Below are positions 11,072 through 21,449 of a stretch of DNA of 64,000 nt, piece after piece. Every line of letters begins with the position of its first letter. Position 1 is the first letter of the stretch. The notes below the pieces were generated by a model that ran no database searches, was not told where the DNA came from, and saw only the letters and a program-made list of their open reading frames with translations. The translations under genes were made by a program, and so were the position numbers. The stretch comes from Lates calcarifer (lineage: Eukaryota; Chordata; Actinopteri; Centropomidae): assembly GCF_001640805.2 (NCBI RefSeq), contig NC_066844.1, forward strand, positions 3,817,334 to 3,881,333. The letters are read 5' to 3'.

Positions 11072-13572
11072 ATGTCTTCATCTGTATCTACTACAACGGG
11101 AGGTGTGGTGGTGGTCACCCATGTGCACCCAACACCCCAGGATGGTGAACCCCAGCGTCCTGTGGGCATCCAGAAGTTCAGCAGGGCCTCGCCGATGGCG
11201 TTTGGGGTAAGAGCCAGTGTCAGTGTGTAGAGACAGAGCAGTGGACACACAGTGTGAACTGAGGGTGATAACATAAGGTGGAAAATATTATTTAATGTTT
11301 GGGTTGTTCACTAGTTTCAGTGACAGATTTTATTCTAATCTTCACAGCGATCTGTTAATGCCTATCACACACACATTTGATTTTTATAATAATTTTCTTT
11401 TCTCATGTTTATGACCTTTCATTTGAACCTTTATTGTGAAACTCTTTCTAAAGTCTGTAGCCAGGAAACAGCTGGATGTTAACTCTTCTGTTTTGTGTTT
11501 GTCCCCTCAGACAGTTCAGATCATGATCGGCCTGATGACTCTGCTGTTGGGGATCGTTATGGCGATTAATGCAAACACACTGGGAGTTTTCAGCGGCTTT
11601 TTCGTCTGGGGAGCTTTGATTGTGAGTTGTATCACTTTCATGACTCTGATCACAACAGTTCTTCAGCAGCTGAAATCTGAATATTTCTGTTCGTCTCTGT
11701 TGCAGTACATCGCAGCTGGATCTCTGACAGTGGCTGCTGGGAAATCTCTGAACCGCTGTCGGGTTAGCGACTATTACTATTAAACCTCTCTCTCAGTACC
11801 TCTGGGCTTCTAGGTCCATGACAATGTTGTGGGGCAATATATGCAAAGCCAAGTGATAACCACTGATATAAAGCCCCATTGAACTAGTGTTACAAACTAA
11901 GTGACTCCTGCATCAATCAAAGACGTCGTGCTTTCAGGGTGTAAACCCTAAATGTGAATGGACCACAGCTGAGCCCAGGTGTCCTGACGTCTTGTCTCTC
12001 TTCTAGGTGATCGCTGCTATGGTTCTCAATATCATAGCAGCAGTTGCTGGCTGTGTTGCGGTCATCATCTACTTCATGGATACTGCATTGATTTTCGGAT
12101 ATAGGGTATTCAGTTTAATAGAATTTAATAATATGGCTATATAATGAGTCAGTCCATTGATCTTTGATCTAGGTGAAGTGGTTCTACTTAATAACCTGCT
12201 TCAGAGGACAAACAGTAGCATATCAGTAGTTAACTAGTCCTAGATGTTTACTGTAATGTAGTCCAGGGTTACATCAGATCAATCTGCTGAACTCACTTGT
12301 TAGTTTTTCTCCTTAGAATCATTTTCTCTTGTTAAAGTGTCACATTTTGTTTGGAAATACCCACAGCAAGCCTACAGCTGTTACAGTGAGCATCCAGCTG
12401 TTAGAAAGAACTAGCAGATGTTTGGACTCTGTCAGCTTTAGCATTAGACATTACTGCATCATCATTTAGTTCAAACCATGATTATATCATGAATGGGTCC
12501 CAAAACCAAGGCCTGTAAAGTAGCTGTGCTCAGATCCTATGTTTTCACATTTTTCAGCTCTTGTTACTGTTTCATTTTTATAGCCTCAAAAACACAGTCT
12601 GGGGAACCATGTTTGGTTATCAATATCTTGACAAGTATTATTCCTAGCCTCATCAAATGTTGTGGGATTGAAGACAAAAAATATATTAATGCCCAGATAA
12701 GATGTAAAAAAAAAACATAAAGGGACAAAAACATAGATAAAAATACTGGAATTGAACACTACTACTACTAGTACTTTCCTGAATTCTGTCTGATTTGACC
12801 CAGAATGACACAACTACAACTGTGTTTGTTTTTGCTAGAGTTGGACCCCGGGGGTTTCGGGGGTCATTGCTGTTTTCAATTTGTTGGCGCTCATTGTTTC
12901 AATCACCGTCGCAGTATTTTGCTGCAATGCCACTTGCAACTGTGGTGAACAGGTGAGTCAACCAGTGACTGATGAGTAATTCAGTCTAATATCAAATGCA
13001 TTGTTGTCCAGTGTAGTTTAGTTGTTTACAGATTGAATGTTGTGATCTGAAGTCCAAATTGACTTTTTCTTCATTTTTTGATAAATGACTGATCTTCTTC
13101 ACTAATAAAACAGCAGCAATGTAAAACATTTAACAATGTGTGGATACATCTAATGTGCCCCAGAAATTGATCTGGAAAGGGTGTGTCTTTACTTTAAAAC
13201 CATGTGTCCCTCTCTCCTCACATTGTTTCCTGTGTTTATCCTCACATCTTCAGTGGGAGCCAGTAGCATGCAGGAAAAGACACAAGTTCAGGAAATCATG
13301 GATGTAAGATTCACCCCATGTGTTTGTCTTGTAGGCACCATTGCACATTTTTATAACTGCAGAAGCTCCAGTGACTGCACAGGCTTCATCCAGTGTGCCT
13401 CTCCACACAGGTCAGATTGAGTTTGTAAAGTTCTGAGTACATTTGAATAATGTCTTTAGGTTCAGAAGGAAACTGAAGCTCTGTCTCTTTTTCAGGCAAT
13501 AAGCAACACCCAGAGGAACCAAGAGACCCCGCTCTGCCTCAGCCTCCACCCTACACCACTGCTGTCAACTGA
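11072..13572 (+). CDS. ms4a: MS4A/CD20-like four-pass membrane protein, array copy 3 (loop-less)
   Basis: Coding exons: 11072-11206, 11511-11621, 11706-11762, 12007-12105, 12839-12952, 13335-13410, 13496-13572; 222 aa. The N-terminus (MSSSVSTTTGG), TM1, TM2 and TM4 follow the family. The exon that carries TM3 and the second extracellular loop is only 99 nt, against 135-159 in the others. It ends with a short IFGYR stretch, leaving no loop cysteines and almost no extracellular loop between TM3 and TM4. The donor that follows (GTATTC) is the same as in other copies, so the shortening is within the exon. The tail keeps a PPxY-type PPPYT. TM1-TM2 exons are almost identical to copy 1, whereas the loop exon and its intron are diverged. 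Confidence 0.82.
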
Positions 13573-15089
13573 AGAGTCTGTCCAAACTGACTATCCTGTA
13601 TCAAAATGCTCTTTTAATGTTGACTGAAACCTAATATAAGATGAGAATCTAAAAAAAATCTGTCATCTGTGTCACTCCTAACCTGAAATTTGTAAGTGCA
13701 GTGATGTTTCTTGTTTTATCCAGGGAAGGTAGAGATTTCTGTTTGTGTAAAACCTTGCTTTACATAAGAGGGTGATTCAGTAATTCAGCATTGCACAACC
13801 ATAAAGTTCACGTTCACATTAAAATGGATTTTCCCTTAACATCTCCTCCCTTCCTCTATTCACTCCCACTTACCCCTCATTTCCCCTCCTCTGCAGTTTT
13901 CTAAAAGGATATCCCCATGCTCTACATCCAACTGCAACAAATAAAAAAAGTCAGAACTTTAGTTACAAGAAACACTGGATCCTACACATCCCATAATGCA
14001 ATGTAACTGTAATTTTGGTTTATCTTATCTTAGTTGAGGCCTTATGAGTCCCCTTTTTTGAAGGAGTACACCTAATTACAGTGTATTTTGTCCACATTGT
14101 TGTCGAAACACAGCATACCAGATAAAAAGAAGAGGACAGATACACAGAGCTGACTTTTGCAGAAAGACACAGAGCAAAGACAGTGCTGCAGACCAATGAA
14201 GAGATGTGGTGAAAGGAAGTCAACAGCAGGTTTTCATTTCATATCACACGTCCAGCTGCTGCTCTCTACTGATCTCTGGTGGAATTGAAACAGTCTCATT
14301 GATAAATCCTCATCATGAAGAGTTCAGTGTTAGAATCAAATTAAAACTACACTTTGGTATTACTTCACAAGTAACAAGTACTTGTGACTGGTGGTGCTTT
14401 TCTCATTTTTGTTCTGTCATAGTACATCAATGCAGGAACCAGCACAGTATATCTGATGGATCCAGCATCAGTGTCATCAGAGCTTGAGGACAGACAAATG
14501 AAGTGTATCTTTGAAATGTGCTCAGCTACTGTCTTATTTGCCAGTGTAGTAACACAACTCTGCATTGGTTTGGAGTCACAGGGTCACAAGACATGGAAGC
14601 TGTTGAAAAAAACTGCATTTTTCTTTGAGAATATTCATAAAAAATTGAAAATGCAGTAAAATACTATACTATACTATACCATACTGTTCTATACTATACT
14701 ATACTAAAAATAGGTGTGTCTCATTTGTCTAGTGTAGTAAGAATGTCTGGTATTGATTTGGTGTCACTAGGTCACATGACATGGAGGGACTTAAAAACTG
14801 CTATTCTATTAATCTTCAAATAGAGTGGTGCAGATATGAATCCTAAAACCCATAAATAAGTTAGCATTAAATCACTTTAGTTCCCTTGTCACAAAGACAA
14901 TAGGTTTTTTGAATGGGTTTTTGGTTAGATATCTGAAATAAGGTCTGACGTAAAATCTTCCTCTTGGTTTTATTTCGGTGTTCCCTCCCCTTGTGTCTCC
15001 AGTGTCCTTGTCGAGTACTTCCTGCTTTATTTTGTAGTTTCTTTGCCTTGTTTGTCTCACATACTTTGCTTCCTGTCTGTCTCCCCCCC
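13573..15089. other. Intergenic spacer after MS4A copy 3
   Basis: No exon recognised. The part at 14010-14600 is a duplicate of the spacer after copy 2. A degenerate pentanucleotide (ATACT) microsatellite runs from about 14660 to 14706. The segment 14960-15060 resembles, in opposite context, the interspersed repeat at 18060-18440. Confidence 0.55.
14660..14706. repeat. (ATACT)n pentanucleotide microsatellite
   Basis: Roughly nine imperfect copies of a five-base unit in the spacer between MS4A copies 3 and 4. Confidence 0.85.
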
Positions 15090-15134
15090 CCTGTTAACCT
15101 GCCCATGTTTTAATAACATGGGCAGGTTAACAGG
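15090..15134. repeat. Perfect 20-bp hairpin at the start of MS4A unit 4
   Basis: The left arm 15090-15109 (cctgttaacctgcccatgtt) is the exact reverse complement of the right arm 15115-15134, with a five-base loop. The right arm and what follows are the normal start of an array unit: unit 1 has aatactggcgaggtagcagg there. The left arm is therefore an extra inverted copy at the unit boundary, preceded by a run of C. Confidence 0.95.
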
Positions 15135-15245
15135 AAGGTATTGAAAATAACATTAGTTTAGTGTATTTAATTTGTTGAAATGGTTAAGAGTGTCAGCTCA
15201 GAGGAGAGTAAACCCCACCCCTTTTACACCCAACCACAGACTTTG

Positions 15246-15344
15246 TATAAAAGTGAAACTGACTGAAAACATGTTGCTGGATCTGCAGTGAACCTCTTCA
15301 CTGAGGTAAATTAAGGAGCAACAACACTGTTCCTGTAAAGCAGA
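15246..15344 (+). promoter_or_regulatory. MS4A unit 4 promoter and non-coding first exon
   Basis: A consensus TATA box, TATAAAAG, sits at 15246-15253. The conserved 5' UTR block follows and ends at 15344 before GTAAGT. This is the best-preserved core promoter of the array. The following intron of about 1.4 kb leads to the ATG exon at 16757. Confidence 0.6.
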
Positions 15345-16756
15345 GTAAGTCTTTATTCACCATTATCAAAAAGTATAAGTAGCATGCGTTTACATTCACT
15401 ATACCTTCTGTTAGCGTAGCATAGTACTAATTAGCAGATTTATGTGTTGTGTTTGATAATTACTGTTGTTTTATTGTATTTGCATATTGCTATTATCTAT
15501 AAATCTACAATTACGGGGGAAACGTAAAATTAATTTTCAAAGGTACAGAAAGTAAATCATTTTTTTCATGGTTTACTTTTTTAATGCATTAATTTTTCAG
15601 CTCTATTGTTTTCAGTCTCCTGCAAAAGCTGTGTGTGTAGACTGAGTGTTTCTCTTGGTTTCCTGTGAATCTTTCTGCAAATTCTGGTAAAGACAAACCA
15701 GCACCTACTTTCTTCAACCACCATGAGTCACAGTGGCAGAGGGAGGAAGACAGAGGACAGGATGTTGACTCACATTTTATTTTATTTTTTCCACTGAGAT
15801 ATTATTGAGTTTATGGTGTCTTTGCTTTGATGAACATTACTGCTGCTGCTTTAGGAACAGTACTTAGTTGTATTTACAATATAAATCAGTTCTTTACGAA
15901 CAGTTATTTAATAATGGAAAAGAACCAGTAAAAGTATGAGCTGGGCTGATAAGGTGGACAAGATAAATTTATAAACAAAACCCATCCCTACAGCTGGTTA
16001 GTGGCCTCTGATGAGTAAAAGGTCTCTTCACTAAATCTTGTTTAACCAGTGTTATTTTGTGATTATCGTTTTTATTGCTCACAGTGCGATTACTCACAAA
16101 TATGAGGGATTCTTTAATTTAAAATTTAATTTAAAAATAAAACAACACATGGTTATTTCTGTAATCTATATTTATTACCATTTATCAGTAATAGTTATAG
16201 TAATAGAGTTAAGATGAAAAAAAATATCAATGTGTTTGTGCTGAATGTTGATTTATGTGGTGCTCCTAAAACTTTCAGTGAAGAGTGTCGGTGCTACTAG
16301 TGGCAAAAGTTAGTCTAGAGCCCTTGTATAATATGTATAAAGAGAAGCCTAACCTTCTTAAATATACCATACATTTACAAACATGCTGAAAACCGATGAC
16401 CTTTAGCACAACAACAGACAACTGAATGGAATTTTCTCACAGTTTCAAAAATATATGGTTAGCCTGTACTCTACCTCAACGACCGGATGAGGGTTTCAGT
16501 AAACGAGAATGGGACTCACATGGGACACCACATGCCACCAGAACAGCTCAAATGCACATTAGCATTTATTCTATTTTCTAACTCTGAGTCTGGGACTGGC
16601 CAAGAACCATTCTTCCACAATATATTTGGTGTTTTGATGATGGTGGTGCAGAGCGCTATCTAATTTCTCTGTGATCAGTTGTTAACTAATTAACCTGTGA
16701 TCTGACTGAACAGGAAGCTGTGGTTCAGAGGAGCAGAGAATCATTTTAGCTGAAAC

Positions 16757-19700
16757 ATGTCTTCATCTGTATCAACTACGGTGGGAGGTGTGGTGGTGGT
16801 CACCCATGTGCACCCAACACCTCAGGGTGCAATGCCCCAACTTCCTGTGGGCATCCAGAAGTTCAGCAGGGCCTCGCCGATGGCGCTTGGGGTAAGAGCC
16901 AGCATCAGTGTGTGGAGACAGAGCAGTGGACACACAGTGTGAACTGAGGGTGATAACATAAGGTGGATACAGAAAAATAAGGTTTATGTTCATGATCTTT
17001 CATTTGAACCTTTATTGTGAAACTCTCTCTAAGGTCTGTTCAGTGCTGGAAACTCAATCAGTAATTCACTTCCTGAAATTATTGATAGTGATTGAGATGT
17101 GTCATGTACAGCATCCAAAAATCATCAGATATGAAGAAGTTAGTATCAAACAACCACCTGGTACTAAACTTTCAAAATTCATTAAATCAGCTGCATGAGA
17201 GGGATTCTACTTTTATTGAAAGTAAATCAATTATTACTAAACCTCAGCTTAGTGGAAAGTCCAAGCAAAATCAAGTGAATTCAACTGCTTCTTTCATTTT
17301 GTTTCAAATTTCACAAGAGTTTCTATTTGAGACCAGCAGAATTAATTCTTCTGTTTGGTTGAAAAATTCAAGTTGCTGATTTTCTTAAATGCTGAAAATC
17401 CTATGCGAACCATTATCCTCATGACGATGATCTTCAGTTTTGTGTTTGTCCCTCCAGACAGTTCAGATCATGATCGGCCTGATGACTCTGCTGTTTGGGA
17501 TCGTTTTCATGGCTCACGCAGATACAGTGGGAGTTTACAGTGGCATTTTCATCTGGGGAGCTGCAATTGTGAGTCATATCATTTTCATGAGACTGATTAT
17601 TACAATGCTTCTATAGCTGATGTTTGGATGGACTGAACTTCAGTGTTTCCAGATAACAGAATAGAATAGATCTCTTTTTAAAAATTATATTAAATATATA
17701 AATATATATATAGCAGATAAAAATATTAAATAGCCAAAAATAAAAAATACAGTGGTATAGTATAAAATGATAACAATGTAAAGTGTAGAGTTAACAGTGA
17801 AAAGTGAAAAATGAGAGCTCTGCCACCCTCACCAGCCGTTGCAGGTCCTTCCTGTTCAGTAGGTAAAGAGTCAGTCAGCAGGTGGTGAAATCTCTATCCA
17901 AAGAATATTTCTGTCCTTCTCTGTTGCAGCACATTCTAGCTGGATCTCTGACAGTGGCTGCTGGGAAATCTCTGAACCGCTGTCTGGTTAGTGACTATTA
18001 CTGTTAAATCTTTCTTTTACCATTAAAGGCTACTGTCAGGGTGTCAGCTCTGAGCCAGGGCTTTTTATTTTGTAGTTCAGTTGTGTTTGTATTATTTCCT
18101 GTTTTATTTTGAAATCACTGACCTCCCTCTTGTTTCAGGTGTCTTGTCTTCCCCTTCCTTCTGTGCTCCCTCCTCCTGGTGATTACCTACCCCGCCCTAA
18201 TGTGGTTCACCTGTGTCTCATTGTCTGCCCTGCTCCTGTGTATTTAGTGTCTGTGTCTCCCTGCACTCCCTGCTAGTTTGTCTTGTGCCTTTGCCAGACC
18301 TACCAGCCTTCGTGTAAGCCACCTATTCTCCAGTAGCCACAGTTTTTGACCATTGCCTGTGTTTTTGACCTTTTGTACCGCTGCCTATCTGACTGCCTAC
18401 CTGTGTACCGACTCTGCTGGAAATAAAGAACCTTGTTTTGAGAAATGTGAAATACACCTCTATCATTTCACCTAATTCTGTCAAAGACTCTGTTTTCAGG
18501 GTGTAAATGTTGACTGCAAATGGATCAGAGATGAGTCCAGGTGTCCTGACGTCTTGTCTCTCTTCCAGGTGAACGGCGCTCTGGGTGTCAGCGTCTTAGC
18601 AGCAGTTGTTTCCTGTATTGCAACCATCCTCCATTCTCTGGATGCTTCAGGGATTACGTGGAGGCCATGCTATGACTACTCTAATCTCCGGGAGGGAGGG
18701 ATGAATTATGACTGCCTCTTTTATCAGGTATTCAGTTCATTAGTTGTTTACAACCAGAACTAAACAGCATGGCTATAAATAATGAGTAATCCAGTTATGA
18801 GTTAATTTACTTCTGGCTGAAGTAGCACATGAGTGAGTCAGTCCAGGGCTAATCTGCTGAACTCACTGTTCTGTTCCTCAAATCCTTTTCTCCTGTTAAA
18901 GTGAAGAAACCAAAACATTCTCAAAATAATGAGAAATTCTCAAAATGACAAAACGAATGAGACGCCAGTCATTATTTTGACACTCTAACTCATTTTGAGA
19001 TAGAGAGAAAAAAAATCTCTCATTATAATGACTTAACAGATCTTTTTTCGTATTCCTACTTGCTACCCTATTTATTAATATTGTACAGGCCAAGCATTAT
19101 TTAGACAAACTTTGAACAAAATCTTAGACATGGCTGCAACCATCTTTGTTTTTGCCAGGCTCGGACACAAGGAGTTTTGGGGGTCTTGATTGTTTTCAAC
19201 TTATTGGAGTTAATTGTTTCAATCACCGTCGCAGGATATGGCTGCTGCGCCTCTTACAGTGAAGAGGTGAGTCAACCAGTGACTGATCAGTAATTCAGTC
19301 TGATATCAAATACATTATTCTCCAGTTTCCATTGTGTGCAAATGTTGTGATCTGAAGTCCAAACACACTTTCTTATTTTTCTATAGATCGCTTTCTCCTG
19401 TTAAAGTAACTGGTTCATCACTAATAAAACTGTAGCATAGTAAAAGAGTTACAAATTTGTGGGTACATCTCAGTACCCTAATCTTACCTTTCCTCGCTTC
19501 TCATGTTCCCCAGAAATTGATCTGAAAAACATGTTTCTCTCTCTCTCCTCACATTCTTTCCTCTGGTTCTCTTCATGTTTCTGTGAGAGTGGGAGAAAGT
19601 AGCATGTGAGGAAAAGACACAAGTTCAGGGAAATGTGGATCCAGTGAACTGAGATTCACCCTGTGTGTTTGTCCTGTAGGAATCATCAGTGGTTTTTGTA

Positions 19701-19919
19701 TCTGCAGATGCTTCACTGACTAGACATGCTCCACCCAGTGCACTTTTCCTCAAAGGTCAGATTAAGTCTGTAAAGTTATGAGTGCATGTGGATAATGACT
19801 GATAATGTTCAGAGGATAACTGCAACCCTTATGTGCGTTTTGCAGACATTGAGCCACCAGAAGAACCACTCTACCATAACCAGTCAATGCTGCTGTCATC
19901 AGCTGAAGAGTCAGTCTAA
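16757..19919 (+). CDS. ms4a: MS4A/CD20-like four-pass membrane protein, array copy 4
   Basis: Coding exons: 16757-16891, 17458-17568, 17930-17986, 18569-18727, 19159-19266, 19680-19755, 19846-19919; 239 aa, the longest copy. TM1-TM2 contain TVQIMIGLMTLLFGIVF and the GVYSGIF variant shared with copies 5 and 6. The TM3-TM4 loop is the longest, with 14 residues between its two cysteines. The TM4 exon is 108 nt and ends SYSEE rather than the cysteine-rich TCNCGEQ of copies 1 and 3. The last exon reads in a different frame relative to copies 1-3 and 6: it has no PPxY and ends SSAEESV, using bases that are 3' UTR in those copies. An interspersed repeat lies in the intron before the loop exon. Confidence 0.83.
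18060..18445. mobile_element. Interspersed fish-type repeat in intron of MS4A copy 4
   Basis: This block interrupts an intron that is otherwise shared with copy 5. It is pyrimidine-rich, contains phrases such as 'ctgtgtatttagtgtctgtg' and 'gcctacctgtgtaccgac', and ends in ggaaataaagaacc. From memory this resembles the tail of a dispersed teleost retroelement; I cannot name the family. Related sequence occurs at about 14960-15060. Confidence 0.5.
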
Positions 19920-20059
19920 ACTGACCATCCTGTGACAAAATGCTCTTTTAATCTTAACTGAAAGATAATATAAGATGAGAATCTAAATTCAATGTGTCAT
20001 TCATAACCCAACATTTGTAAAACTAAACATCAGACACATGATTGTGTGTATATCTGATG

Positions 20060-20300
20060 TCATGCAAACAAAAAGCTTTGTTTAAAAAAAGTGCTATCAT
20101 TCAGAGATGATTAAACTGTTTGCTAAAGACTGCAGATGTTTCTCTTTTTACCCAATGAAGGGAGAGCAGCACAGTAGAGTTGCTTTGTTTATGATTGTAC
20201 AAAACCTTGCTTGCTTTGAAGGACCAGTGTGTAGGATTTAGTGGCATCTAGTGGTGAAAATACAGAATGGAACTGAAAATTCATTCTCTCACCCCTAACC
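20060..20300. repeat. Duplicated 3' spacer block (first of three)
   Basis: The block downstream of copy 4 is nearly identical to 24770-25010 downstream of copy 5 and weaker at 29780-30010 after copy 6. It includes the phrase 'gtgtgtaggatttagtggca', a widespread teleost interspersed repeat, so the array duplicated with the repeat already in place. Confidence 0.65.
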
Positions 20301-20720
20301 TTTCTGTTGGAGACTTCCCCCCAGTGTGACCAATGTGAATGAGAAGAAAACTAAATACTTTATGTATGTTATTTACCTGATTTATGTGCACTTGTTTCAC
20401 TCCAGCTCAGTGTGAGTGTCTGTCACGTTTTGTTGCCATTTAGAATTTTTTTTTTCTCAGACTTCAGAAAACTCCTCCAGAGCCACAGAAAACACATTAA
20501 TTAATATATCAATCATTCAATGAGTTGATCAGACACAGGCTCAGGGACACAAGGAACATGATAAAATAAAATACCTGGTGAGACCCTGATCTTCGCCTGC
20601 AAAATATCCCAGAGAAAGACACAAAATGATGCAAAAACAAAGACCTGGAAGAGAAGAACAAGCAGGTGTTTTATTACTGTATATACAATTCTTATGTAGA
20701 AATTTTTTTATTTTTTTTTT

Positions 20721-20744
20721 GCACACACACACACACACACACAG
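20721..20744. repeat. (CA)n microsatellite
   Basis: About twelve CA units following a short T-rich run. Confidence 0.95.
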
Positions 20745-20829
20745 TGGAGGCAGCTTGCAGGCTATGAGTAGATATTTCCTGAATAAAAGCGAATTAGGTT
20801 GTAATCACTCATCATACCTGTAAGATTGT

Positions 20830-20905
20830 GGGCTTTGAGGAGAGTAACCGCCCTCTGACAGCCAACCACTGACTTTATATAAAAGTGAGACTGAATAAGG
20901 AGACA
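20830..20905 (+). promoter_or_regulatory. Truncated promoter of MS4A unit 5
   Basis: The conserved block begins as in unit 6 and has a TATA-like tatataaaag (about 20876-20885). It breaks off at about 20905, where the sequence jumps to material that in unit 6 lies some 460 bases further on (about 25770). The rest of the first exon and its splice donor are missing, so copy 5 must start or splice differently, or be silent. Confidence 0.5.
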
Positions 20906-21130
20906 TTACACGACAATAATGATGAGCCAGGTAAAGTGAAGTAAACTTGAGTTGATGACAACTACACTTGTTACTGCAAGTGCAATATAAAGTAAAAGAC
21001 CAATAAGCACTTTATCAAACCACCTGTTCAATAAGTTGTAGAAAAGTCTTGTTTTCATCTCTATTGTTAGTCTCTCTGTATATTTTTCCACAACCACAGC
21101 GATGATGCTGATAATAAATTATGAGGAAGC
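20906..21130 (-). repeat. Minus-strand open block shared by units 5 and 6 (unit 5 copy)
   Basis: About 190 bases here match 25775-25985 closely. In both, the minus strand is open for about 60 codons and encodes a membrane-like stretch with the common core LFYNLLNRWFDKVLIGLLL. There is no ATG at a matching position and no flanking splice evidence. It may be a relic of a repeat or an unrecognised exon. Confidence 0.4.
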
Positions 21131-21449
21131 TGAAATGAAAGCTGTGAAGTATGAAGTATGTTGTCTAACTGGTTATTTTAGTTTGCCACATTATTTGTGT
21201 GAATTCTATTTAACTTTACTGGCTGAGACAAACCTGCCACCCACCCACACATTTTTATTTCCCTGTATATAATCTGTGTTAAGTAACTGAGCAACAGTCC
21301 ATTCAAAGCATTGTGATAAATAGTCAGTACATCACAGCAGCTTGTCGTTGGTATTTATATTTCTCTGATCATTTACTAACTAATTGATTTACATCTGACT
21401 GAGCAGGGAGCTGTGGTTCAGAGGAGCAGAGAATCATTTTAGCTTAAAC

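Noticed and set aside
15246..15275. Interferon-response element in the MS4A first-exon block
   Set aside because: GAAACTGACTGAAAA resembles an ISRE, but the spacing between the GAAA cores is six bases rather than two and it is not kept in all units.
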